From positions 4,464,001-4,528,000 of the forward strand of contig JANCRA010000032.1 of assembly GCA_024362935.1 (NCBI GenBank): a stretch of DNA of 64,000 nt, written 5' to 3'. The notes under the pieces were generated by a model. The model was not told the origin of the DNA, searched no databases, and was given only the letters and a program-made list of their open reading frames with translations. Positions 38,840 to 49,107 of this stretch are shown here, one piece after another (position 1 is the stretch's first letter; the number at the start of each line of letters is the position of its first letter). The translations under genes were made by a program, and so were the position numbers. This DNA comes from Setophaga petechia (taxonomy: Eukaryota; Chordata; Aves; Passeriformes; Parulidae).

Positions 38840-39260
38840 TATGCCGAGCCCCTGTACTGCCTGTGTTGTTTGTGCCCTCCCTTCTCCATCCTACATGTTT
38901 AATGTCTGCAGCAGTACCGAGGCCTTGTCTGTTTGGGATGGTTGATTGACATCTGCTCTGCCGAGAGGAAGGAACTGGCAGCTATTGGCAGCACTGTCAC
39001 GTTCATTTGCACACTTTATGAAGCAGCAGTGTGGCTACTAATACAAAAAGAAATCTTCTAAGCAGCATGACATCTCTTGGAATGGAATATTTGTCTTTAC
39101 AAATGATTGCACTGCTGCCAGTACTTGACATGGTGCTCGCAAACATGTGTAATTGTTGGAAGTGTAATGATGATTATTTGCATATTTAATGTTCAAACAA
39201 GTACTGGAGAAGCAACTTAGACTAAACCTTTTATGGGGAGGATTTAAATATGTTCAGCAT
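38840..39260. promoter_or_regulatory. Candidate conserved enhancer with POU octamer
   Basis: High-complexity, repeat-free sequence. ATTTGCATATTTAAT at 39,176-39,190 contains the ATTTGCAT octamer recognised by POU factors. Nearby are GGTTGATTGACATC (near 38,939; PBX/MEIS-like TGATTGAC) and GTGTAATTG (39,147). The stretch has no open frame of note. It sits beside the polypurine tract and about 4.5 kb from the CpG island. Enhancer function is inference from motif density. Confidence 0.35.
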
Positions 39261-42200
39261 CAGCCTGATGAGTCCCAGCTAAGAGTCGGGGGTCTGAGAG
39301 GAGAGCTCATGAGCATGGTTGCTGTATGAAAGGGAGTTTAAGAAATCACCCTGGAATGTGACACTTCTATAGGTTTATTTTGAGACAGATTTCATATAAA
39401 TTCCTCTCCCATTCATTTTAATTGCTCAAAATTATATTTAAACGTAATTACACGAAAATTTAGGAATGATCTACTTATCATGTGTCTGAAATCAGCCAAA
39501 CAGCAAACTGAGGAAAGTAGATGTGCAAGCACATGTTTACCAGTTACATCAGTTTACAGAAAGCCTGTGTATGATGGCAATGGCACTCATTTTAAGTCTT
39601 TGGTGTAAGTGTGACGAGGGTACAGGTCATGGGAGGGAGGCTTAAAAACCCTTTTTCCTGGGCTGGAAATTCAGCACTGAACATTAGCGCTGGAAATCAG
39701 AGCGATGCCCAGCTTGATATAAGAGGGCTTTCCTCCCTGTAGAAAGCACTTCTGTTTCTGCCTTAGAAAGAGATTTTTCACTTTCCCGTTCCATGTTATT
39801 TTCCCTCTTTTTTAAATCTCATGACACAGAGACCTATTCAGCACACAGACCTTTCATGCACACATGTGCACGCAGGCATGCATAGTTACATGTATGAAGG
39901 GGAAGGTGTTTTACAGAAGGGCTCTCCAACACAGCAGAAAGAACACTTTTTAAGGCAGTATGGTTCCCCTGGGATGGATACACATTGGTTTTATCAGTGA
40001 AATAATTTCAGTTGTTACAGATACATGAATGGCAATTTAGCCCTTCTCCTTAAGAAGAATTTCTTTAACTGTGGACTTCATCTCTCAACTATTTTTGTGA
40101 CCTTAAAGAGATGTCTTCTGCATTTGAAACATTTCCTTTTTAAAATATTTATCTTAGCAATTAGCTTTCATCTCCCCACCTTACCCCAACATTCCTTCCT
40201 ACCTTTTAATCTCTTTCCCTTCCTTTCTCTTTTTTGTCTGGTCTCAGTACCAAGAGATTTATAATCACCAAATCCTACATTGTTTGAGGGGCAGCACAAT
40301 AAACTTGACTCAATTATCATGCTGTAAATTGATTTAAAAAAAAATCTGATGAATGAATAGAGACTGAATATCTTTGTCTCTGACCCTGTCGTATCATCAG
40401 CAATTCTCTGGCAGAACTCCTAGATGATTGACAATGCTGCTAATGAACACTGTCTTCGGCCATGTAATGACTTACCTGCCATGAACAAGGTTTGGCAATG
40501 CTACCTTTGCATACCCATCAAAAAATTAGTCCTTTAAAAACCACGTATATTGTCTGGAAACACAGAAGTGTCTGGAAATTAATAGAAAAGTGGTGGCATA
40601 AGATAAATACATGTCTGATCATTAAGTTAATTAGGATTGTTTTGTGGCTTATCTTGTTCCAAAAGCACTCTCACTCTATTTATTTTAGCCACCTGTTGTC
40701 TCATCCTCACAAGAAGCCAACATCATCCTTTTTCTGACCAGCTCCTACCTTATTATTTACCTTGGCCAACAACTAATCCAGAGTATTCAGCTGCCTGTGG
40801 CTGCAACCATTCCTCCCTACTGAATGTTTGCTGGACTTCTGTATTTGTTTTTTATTTTAACTTTTACACTCACTCTCAGACCATCTGCTCGCTCTGATTT
40901 GTTTTCTAAGAAGCTGAAGGTACAGAAAAGTTTGTACTACATCTAGTACTAGCATGCAGCTCATCGGTCTTCTGACTCCACCTCCAGATCCTAACCAATG
41001 CTCCTCACCATACAAAGAGGGAAAATGCTACGATGTGAAGGACCCCTTTGCTGACCACAGGTGTGTACAACGCCCACTAGTCTCCGAGCAGGATTCTGGA
41101 AGAAAGGCATTCATGTTGCTTTGTCAGCAATAAAAAGGGTCTTTTACTTCTTCAGACAATGTGAAACATCCAAACTCATGTTTGCTGGTTCATTGAACAC
41201 ACAGGGTGTGCATCACTGTGCGCTCCAGGTACACTTCCACCAAATGTAACTTACCTGAAATACAGTCTTGCATTTCTGTAAGAAGCTAATTGCTTGCCTA
41301 AAGAAATCAGAGTGAGGGGGCATTGGAGGGTGGCTAGGAAAAGTGATGTTAAAGAGAGGAGGGGCTCATGAAAGAAACAGACTGCAAAGTTGAATTTAGT
41401 TCCTTATGAAATTCTTTGAAGAAGCAAAAGTATTTAAAAAACATATGACAATAATTAGCAGTATTTCTTTGGGGATTTGCTTGTTTGACCTTAGCCTTTT
41501 AATCTGTCAAAATATGCTAATAAGCCTGACAGACAGAAAGATAAAATACAGAGACAGATGAACTAACTGAGAAAACATCAGTACAATGCTGAATATACTT
41601 GTGGAAAAAGAAAAGAAAAAGAGTGCAATTAAACATTACCTCAAGGCTTTGATGACATGCTCACTATCAGGGAAAAGTTGCCTTCAAATTGGAGGGAGTG
41701 TATACATGTGATCACTAAGACTGTAGCTGGCATCTCTGATTGTTTTCTTTTGAATAGAGAGGCATTTTTTTAAGTTCATTTTTAGTCTCAAATTTTAATC
41801 TAACATATTGAAACACCACTTTCTGCACATTGCCTTACTGCTGGGGATCACTGGGTATGTAACAATCTATAACTTTATGGCTTGAGAATCCTAGAGCTGT
41901 TGAACAGGCAGGCAAGAGGTTTCTTTCTCCCTTGAATACCTCTGAAGAGTCTTGGTTTCCTATGGCAAGTAGTGTGGGTTTTTTTTTTTTGTTTTTGTTT
42001 TTTTGCTGTTTTTCTTTTGTGTGAGATCTTTCAGGCTAACTCTGTGAAACAAATGAGGATGATGGTCCCCAAAATAAATACCCACTTTCAAGAATCAATC
42101 TATTCTTCATTCAAGATGAGCTGCACAATAAGGAGTAACTCACCAGGAGTAAATGGCAACACATGGGCCAGTCCTTTTAGGACTCAGGAAAAGAAGCTTA

Positions 42201-43353
42201 AATTTTCCTGATTTTATTAGTCCTTTACAAAGTAAGTGGTTCTGTCTTCTCACTATAAATTGAAGGACTTTGGATGGTATTAAAATAAGGTCATATCATA
42301 ACAACAGGCATTTAGAGAAGTGTTGTATTTCCCTACATGTTAAGTTTCTCAAGCCCTTCTGTTGAAAAAAACTGGAAAATTGCCTGATGGTGTTTTGTTT
42401 CTCATTGATACCACCTATCTCCAGATCACCAGAGAGCCATTCTCCAAAATCAGAAACATGATGTTGTGATGATCTTCAGTAAGATAGTAATTCTTGCTTC
42501 CATTCTTAATAAGCTATAAAGAAGAGGTTAAAACATTTATCTGGCCTGAGGTTCTCTCCACATGCTGGTGTACTGGGACCTGTTTCCTGATGGTGAAAAA
42601 AAGAATTATTGGAACCACAGAAAAAAACTTAGGCATACTTTCCCTTTCAAATATACTGTTGCCATGAGCTCTAAACCAAGAAATTAAACCTAAATCAGGA
42701 TGTAGACTTCTCTTTGCTGTGTGACTAAGTTGGGCAACTCACTTCCATGAAGTGAGACTGTGAAGGAGTTCTTCAAAATAAAATGTTTGCACATTGTATA
42801 TCAGTGTATCTTATTTCCTGACAGGACATCTGATACTCAGCTTTTCCATACAGCCACATGAAACATGACATTTAAACCCCCCTTTTTTTTCCCAATGAGT
42901 GAGCTACCCACCCCACTTAAGCTCCCTAAAAATATACAGAAAATGAAACACAGACATGTCTTAGCAGCCAGAAGTGTGTCTGAAATTACTGCCTTTGCAA
43001 AGCTTTTACACTTAGTCAACTTTATAATCACTTAAAGAGCTCATCCAAGATTGGATTTTTAAAGATGTAGCTAAGGGCTTTCTTTCTCTCTCTGAGCCAG
43101 ATGCACAATTACAAGCCAAAAATTAAGCCCAATTAAAATTTAAAAAGAAGTGAACATGATCTAGCTGAAGCAGATACCTGGGGCCTACTGTAAGGAGCTG
43201 AGTGACCTGCCACATCCAGTGTCTCGCAGAGGTGCACACACCAGCACCGTGGGGTTCAGTGAGCACGGTGATGGGCACAGTGCATTGGGCCCAGTTACAT
43301 CACTGCTTTTCTGACTGAGCACCAGGGCTTTGCTCATGGCTTCCCTTTCTCTG
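39261..43353. other. Mostly single-copy sequence before the CpG island
   Basis: No gene recognised. TATAAG at 39,718-39,723 in a moderately GC-rich context is a possible weak core promoter. The part 40,310-40,490 (TCAATTATCATGC, GATGATTGACAATG-like words, TGTCTTCGGCC) looks like a conserved noncoding element. T-rich runs lie at 41,979-42,014. From about 43,170 GC content rises toward the island. Confidence 0.35.
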
Positions 43354-43560
43354 CAGAACGTGATGCCTGCCCCTCGAAGCGAGGGCTCTCCTCAGGTGCC
43401 ACCGGGATGAAGGAAGGAGGGCCGACATACCAAGGTGCCATCGGTGCGAAGGAAGGAGGGCCGACATGCCAGCCCAGCTCCGCTCGGGCAGCGGCAGATG
43501 CGTCCCTCTCTTTGGCTTATTCCCAGCAGCCACCTTAATGCCCAACCTCCCGAGACGTAC
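43354..43560 (+). other. Candidate exon inside the CpG island
   Basis: A good 3' splice-site signal (CTTCCCTTTCTCTGCAG ending at 43,353) precedes, and a donor-like GGGTGAGGAG follows at 43,561. Open frames exist on both strands but show no domain, and CpG-island sequence is poor in stop codons anyway. If it is real, a noncoding or 5'-untranslated exon is more likely than coding. Confidence 0.15.
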
Positions 43561-43830
43561 GGGTGAGGAGAGGGGCAGGAAGGCATCTTCAAGGACGAGC
43601 ATCCCCTTAGTCCCCATCGCTCCCAGACCCACCTGCAGCGCCCCAGCCCTCGGGGCCCGGCAGGGCTGCCCCACGGCTCCCAGGCCCGCCGGCCGGGTCC
43701 CGGCTCCGGAGGGGCCGCGGCAGGGCCGGGGGAGGGGAGCCGGGCCGGGCCGGGGGCTGCGGGGCGGGGGTAGCGGCGCCTTTTCTCCCCGGCGGCTCGG
43801 AGAGGTGGGCCGGGGCTTTCAGAGGGGCTG
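43360..43830. promoter_or_regulatory. CpG island, putative promoter
   Basis: The core 43,621-43,800 contains 22 CpG dinucleotides by my count in 180 bp at roughly 80% G+C, in a window otherwise about 38-40% G+C. It has several GGGGCGGGG-type words (SP1/KLF-like, near 43,761) and strong G-quadruplex potential (GGGCCGGGCCGGGGG). There is no TATA box, as is usual for CpG-island promoters. Direction is undetermined. Long open frames on both strands here (for example 43,392-43,868 minus and 43,466-43,831 plus) are expected from the composition and match no family I know. It is the only island in the window not explained by a repeat. Confidence 0.75.
43394..43471. repeat. 39-bp tandem duplication
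   Basis: Two adjacent 39-bp copies (43,394-43,432 and 43,433-43,471), each starting AGGTGCCA and ending in GGAGGGCCGACAT plus 5 bases, differing at only about four positions. The period is a multiple of three. It lies at the left edge of the CpG island. Confidence 0.9.
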
Positions 43831-44090
43831 ACAGATCTGAAGTTTTGGAGGCTGAATGAAAGAAACACTCAGCTAACAAAACAGTGCGCCACAGAAGAAG
43901 TTTCATCTGGTCTGGCCAAATCCCTCCTTTCTTTCCATCTTTTCTCTCCTAATAACAGCTGCCCTCTCATTCCCTGTTACTCCGCTGTGAAGAACAAAAC
44001 CTCCCTCTGACTATCTGTTTTTCTTTTCTTCCCCAGAGTAGGTCTCATTACTGGTGATTAGCAGATGATTAAAACCAATTCAGCTTCCCC
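43831..44090. other. Pyrimidine-rich transition zone
   Basis: Between the CpG island and the CpG-retaining block. Holds a long polypyrimidine stretch ending in an AG (TTTTTCTTTTCTTCCCCAG at 44,018-44,036) that would be an excellent plus-strand splice acceptor, although stop codons occur soon after in several frames. Confidence 0.3.
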
Positions 44091-44099
44091 CAGTAGATA

Positions 44100-44400
44100 T
44101 TTTCTCCCTGTTTGTGACTAACGCGTCAGTCTTCAATGAACGTGCTCCTAAGCTTATTAACGGGCTCAGAGGATTAGCTGCCACCGAGCGCCGCCACTCC
44201 GATATTGTGATGCAGCGAGTGACATGGAACCATTTGCTGCGCACAGGCAGGGCCGCTGGGACCAAATATCTAAATCGCAATTTTAGTTTTCGTCTGGGGA
44301 GGGGGAAGGGGGAGGAAATCCCAACAATAATTACAAAAATCAAACGTTTGGCCAAGTTTGAAAATAGCATTAAACTTAAGGGCAGGAGGACTGCCGTTTT
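44100..44400. promoter_or_regulatory. CpG-retaining, probably deeply conserved regulatory block
   Basis: Between 44,121 and 44,292 I count 13 CpGs at only moderate G+C, which implies an unmethylated and/or constrained sequence. Motifs include overlapping AACAAT (SOX-type, 44,323-44,328) and TAATTA (homeodomain, 44,328-44,333), and the palindrome TTGGCCAA (NFI-like, near 44,348). It adjoins the CpG island and has no repeat content. It may be an enhancer or an exon of an unrecognised transcript. Open frames exist on both strands (see findings). Confidence 0.45.
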
Positions 44401-44720
44401 GGAATAACAACCCCTTGCCCCACCCAAAAAATAGAACCCCAAACCCGTCCCAACAAAAAAATTTAGGAGGCTCCCTCACAGGGCGATTAGCTGCTTTGAA
44501 ACCCAAAAGGGAGCGTTTTGGTGAGCCACCAGTGCAAAACCCTCTCGAGTGCAGGTCCCTCTCGAGGCTGATATGCAAAGGTGTGGGTATGTATCACATC
44601 TCTATATCTGCTGCCCGTATATTACTATGTAAAACCCCAGAGTATAGGACTCTCAAATCGGAGATTAGAGCAGGATGCAAAATTAGAAGCTTCACTTTAT
44701 CCCACCCATCCCTTTAAAAA
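44401..44720. other. Flank of the CpG-retaining block
   Basis: A/C-rich then complex sequence, with frames open on both strands (plus 44,358-44,717; minus 44,270-44,578). No protein family recognised. The words ATATGCAAAGG (44,570) and AAAACGATCAAGC (44,716) suggest the regulatory block may extend to here. Confidence 0.3.
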
Positions 44721-46905
44721 CGATCAAGCTTAAATAATATTTAATAGCTAATAATAAAGGAAAAGAGGTCGAAATTATCTGCAGGTTTGAACTATGCAGT
44801 AAAGTATCCCAAAAAAAAAAGAAAAAAACCATCATGAAATAAGTTAAAATAGGTCAAGAAAAATATTTTTGAATTACAGACTTTTTATTATTTTATGCTT
44901 TCTATTTATTCTACTTTTTTAAGAATTGTGGTTTTGATTTGTGGCCATCTTTATAAAATTGCTCTGAATTACACTTCACTAAACAGACATCATTGTAAGT
45001 AGCCCAGATAAATAAACTGATTTCTACTCACATTCCTTTTAAGGTCACATGAAATTCATAAATAACAGGAAAATCCATTGGAGTTTTAGGAGAAATATCC
45101 TGATAAAAAACACCCCTTCCCTTTAGGTATAGAACAGAAAAGAACAAACATTTTTCTAGAAATTTCCCATAAAGTGAAACTATAAAAGAAATATTGATGT
45201 CTGGTCAGATGAAATACTTTATTTGGCATGATTTGTAAAATTTGCTTTGGGTTTTCTTTGTTATTTTTTGAATAGCTGGTATTCATTTTTGTATATTATA
45301 TAAGCAGACATGTGAGGGGTTTTCATCAAATGTCTCAGTTCCTTAAAATTTGACAACAAGCACTATTTATGAGGGCACTTTCAGATTTCTGGAAAATTTT
45401 TATCACAAAACCTGTATTTTTTTTTTGTAATGAGAATTGTTTCAGGGGACAATTTTAGAGTGGCAAACTCTGGTGACTAAACAAAGAGTTAGAACCATAA
45501 CTTTAGGCATCCAGCTTAGAAAACAAAAAAAGCCCCAACCCAACTTTAAAAAGTTGACATTAAAAAATCCTTACAAGGATTTTTTTTCTCATCCATTTTA
45601 AAATGCTTTAAAATAAAAGGCTCCCCTTATAATTCCCTTTTCACATCTTCAAATTTCTTCCATTTATATTTTTCATTGTCACTTTCCAGTGCAGCTTAAC
45701 TCTGAGTGTGCTGAAGCTTGAAATGTAGCTTCCGATTTATAATAGCGACAGGACATGCAGCAAATGTCAACAAATCCCCTGTCACCCAGGCAAGGAGGAA
45801 ATGTGAGAGGTAAGGCAGAGTAGCCCTTCCTTGCTGCATAAAAGCACAAACATACACACACACAAGAAAAAAAAAACCAAAAACCAAAAAAAAAAAAAAA
45901 AAAAACAAAAAAAAACCCCAAAAAACCCTCAGTGCAAAATAAAAAACTAAGATCCTGCTCATGAGAAGCTATATAAGCCCATTAGTATCAAACCAAAATC
46001 AGGACAGCAGGGTGACACACTGAAAATTTGCAGTTATGCATACAATGCAGGTATAGACCTGCGTGTTTATTGATATGTACCTAATTTCAAAATGAAACTC
46101 CCCCACCATATTCCTCTCTCTTTGCAAAATTAAAGGAATTCCAACACACCAGACTGACTATATTCTAAAAAAAAATAGTACCCCATAAAACCCACATCAC
46201 TGACCTCGAGTGACCTCAATAAATAAGTAACTGCTGAAGGATCAGCTCCCTTGTTGTGAAACAATAGACCCAAACTTCAGTGGAGCGCATGCAAGAAAAT
46301 GTCACAGGAGGGTAGCACAGGATTTCAGAGCAGAAAGAAAGTTTGAGGAATAACAAGCACACATTGCAAGTTGCTGAAGTAACCTTTAGCAAAGGAAATT
46401 CTGCATTTGGGTTAACTTTTAGGACAGCAGGTACCCCCCCACTTCTCGCTGTTCTGTTAATAGAGATGGAGAGATGTGATAGGAATATATTGTATTCTTT
46501 GCCACCCACTCTTTTTTCCCAGTCTCTGAGATGTCATTTTATAAATTTATTCGCTGGCCAACAATGAATCATGCAAAACATAGCAGGCCACTCGTTCTTT
46601 GCAAATTTTCTGTCACTGGTTTTTACTCTTTTTAATGTGATCAGTCACCTGAGTCACATTACATACAGGCTTATTTCTGGCTCCAGCTTGGAACAGAGTA
46701 CCTGTAAGACAAGAGGGAAAGCTGCCTTTGATTGTGTCAAAAGGTCTATGAAATTAGGAGCTAATAGACTGGCTCATAAAAGAAATTTAAGAATATTTTA
46801 AATCTTTTCCTTTGGACTACTTCCTGCCTGAAATATCCTTACTAGGAAACGTGGATATTCTGAGCAGGTTCATTCTTAAAATGGATTTTCTTCTTTTATC
46901 ATCAG
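44721..46905. other. Single-copy AT-rich sequence, nothing recognised
   Basis: No exon or repeat family apart from the A-rich tract listed separately. The minus-strand open frames at 45,679-45,962 are translations of that tract (poly-Phe). Confidence 0.4.
45849..45928. repeat. A-rich tract with CA repeat
   Basis: A short (CA)n segment followed by about 65 bases of A with scattered C residues. Low complexity. No retroelement body was recognised beside it. Confidence 0.9.
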
Positions 46906-46977
46906 GGACAGAATGTGATTTAGACAAATGGAGTGTGGCAGGGAGCTTTCTTGTGTCATTTGAGGCCTTGTCCATCT
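46906..46977 (+). other. Candidate 72-bp exon with strong splice signals
   Basis: A polypyrimidine acceptor (TTTTCTTCTTTTATCATCAG, ending at 46,905) and a consensus donor (CATCT|GTAAGTTG, GT at 46,978) bracket 72 bases. One of three frames is open throughout, reading TECDLDKWSVAGSFLV and onward, with no domain I recognise. Exon-like by signals only. It could belong to an unannotated coding or noncoding transcript, or be chance. Confidence 0.2.
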
Positions 46978-48760
46978 GTAAGTTGAGGCCAGTGCCGATG
47001 AAAAGCAGGGCTTGCCTGTCCATCATATATGCAGATTTGAACTCAATACCACAATTGCAAGAGAGGGAGTTAGTTCATCTTCAGAGGCTACCAACACTGA
47101 GCTGGATATTAACTCCTTAATCCCAGCAATGATAACAATCATGTGTTAGTTAAAACCATTTTCCTGGTTGCTTCACTTCTTCCTGAGACGAAAGAAGTAA
47201 AGAAATGATAAAGGGAGGCCTGCTCCATCTACAGCCAGAACCAGACTAGCTCACTGAGTACTAAGCTCATGTAAAATTGAGTTTTGAATGTTAATCTTGA
47301 AACATTCATGTTCTAGTTTAAGATATCTGACTTAAATTTAGAAATGGCAAGAGTGAAAATAGAGGTAGGAAGAGATGGGGAGAGCAAGGTGTAGGCAGAG
47401 GACTGGTTTTAGCCCTCAGCAGTTGGTATTGTTACTGGAACACTGGGCAATACTGCAGGAGTGCTGTAAAGGCATCAACACTGGAACCTCTCCACTTCCT
47501 CAAGTCTCTAGATTCAAAAGCCAGATGGTTATGCAGGAGTAGTATTTTCATCATCTTTTTACATGGAAGGATGGACATGTCTGGGTAGGAGAGACTCCAT
47601 TTTCTGATTTACTTTTATATTTACTCTGTCTTGCATTCAGTCTTTTTTTTTTCAGCAGGAAGATACAAAGTTGTTGCTGACTTTGTATTCTGCTGTACCA
47701 CAACAGCGGGTAGAAGGAAGGGAAAGCAAATGTTTAGAGTTGCCAGGAGACAGATTTATTCTGAACTTCAGCCCCATGGAACTTCCACCATGACATTCCT
47801 CCCTTCTTCCTTCTTTCTCCACTCCAGACATAAGGCAGATAGACCAGATATTGCAGGAAATGACCAGCTCCTGTTTTGTACTAAAGCATTCAGTTCTGTT
47901 TAATTTTGGGCCGTTCACAGCCCCACAAAAGAGTGTGAATGTTTTCAAAGAATGGCTGTGAAATGGGTGCAACATGGAAAATTCAAGTGGCAAATCTGCC
48001 TAGAAGCATCTGATCATTCTTTTCCTGCTTTCCTGCTTCCAAATGCCTATTTCTTCTTTGTGTTTAAAAGTAGCACTTGGAAAGAGGGAAAATAAATCAA
48101 TCTGTTAATCTGTTTTTCTTGTGAAATAATATCTGTTTGCAAATACTCTTAAATGTGAATTAGGAATGGGGCAGAGCTGGTGCTGGTGTTCCCCATCCAC
48201 ACCTCTGCCACATTCAGAGGACAATCTGAAAATACATGCCACCATAAGAAATGTATCTTTAAAAAGTAGCTTTTATTTTTTTTTTTTTAATCTGAATTTG
48301 AATTTGAATCCTGACATGCAGCATAAATGGAAGCATACACAGTCTGAACTGATTTACCATCTCCGTAACTTTTTTCTATCCATCACTAAGCTGCACTGAT
48401 TTTAATCTGACCATGAAGAGAAAGAACTTGAAGAAACTGTGGAAAGCAATTAGTGGACATTAAGAGTATGGAAATGGTGGAATTAAAGAAATAAAAGCCA
48501 TATAATGAATACGAAAGCAACAAAAAGAGCCTTATAAGTCTAGAGAAACCATACACAAAGGCACACAGAAATGTAGCCTACTAGGTATAGGAAAATGGAA
48601 TACAGCACTCTCATACCTTGAGGGTGCGTCAGAGTTGTGGAAACCAGAAAATATTGGTCAGATACTGGAGAAAGGAATTATTTTAGTTGCAATTTCCAAA
48701 GAACTTGAAAGTAGGACTACTTTACTGTAATGAAAATGGGTTCATACCAGGTACAGTTTT
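46978..48760. other. Single-copy sequence, nothing recognised
   Basis: Contains an imperfect hairpin at 47,653-47,695 (see findings) and short T runs. Open frames up to 113 codons (47,652-47,993 minus) lack any domain. Confidence 0.4.
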
Positions 48761-48815
48761 GAATAGAATAGAATAGAATAGAATAGAATAGAATAGAATA
48801 GAGTAGAATAGAATA
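48761..48815. repeat. (GAATA)n array from the CR1 tail
   Basis: Ten or so GAATA pentamers with one GAGTA variant. It appears to be an expansion of the CR1 3'-terminal repeat after insertion. Confidence 0.93.
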
Positions 48816-49107
48816 TTTCAGCTGGAAGGAACCTAAAGTAATCATCTAGTTTTACTGCCTGACTGCTTCAGGACTGATCAAAAGTCAAAGATGGTTATTG
48901 AGCTCATTGTCCAATTGCTTCATTAACACTGAAACATTTTGGGCACTCTCTATGACATTTTTTAACAACCCTCTTTTCCAAAGTCTAAACCTACTCTGGC
49001 GTAGCTTAGAACCATTCTTCTGTGTCCTAACACTGGACAGGAGGGAGATCAGTCCCTCCTTCTCCACCTGCTCAGAAAGCTGCAGAGAGCCATGAAGTCA
49101 GGTCCAC
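48761..49107 (-). mobile_element. CR1 LINE, 3' part, split by an LTR
   Basis: The left edge is the CR1 3' tail, expanded to a (GAATA)n array at 48,761-48,815. It is followed by the reversed CR1 3' UTR and ORF2 end: TTTCAGCTGGAAGGAACCTA, ATCATCTAG, GCCTGACTGCTTCAGGACTG. A minus-strand frame at 48,885-49,067 preserves part of the ORF2 C-terminal region, including the string KNGSKLRQSRFRL, typical of CR1 reverse-transcriptase proteins. The copy is heavily 5'-truncated, as usual. A solo LTR interrupts it at 49,107/49,108, and a few CR1 bases resume after 49,834. Confidence 0.85.

Noticed and set aside
43392..43868. 158-codon minus-strand ORF and overlapping plus-strand ORFs
   Set aside because: CpG-island sequence is stop-poor. 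The Pro/Gly/Arg-rich product matches no family I know, and frames are open on both strands at once.
45679..45962. Minus-strand ORFs rich in Phe
   Set aside because: They translate an A-rich low-complexity tract; not membrane proteins.
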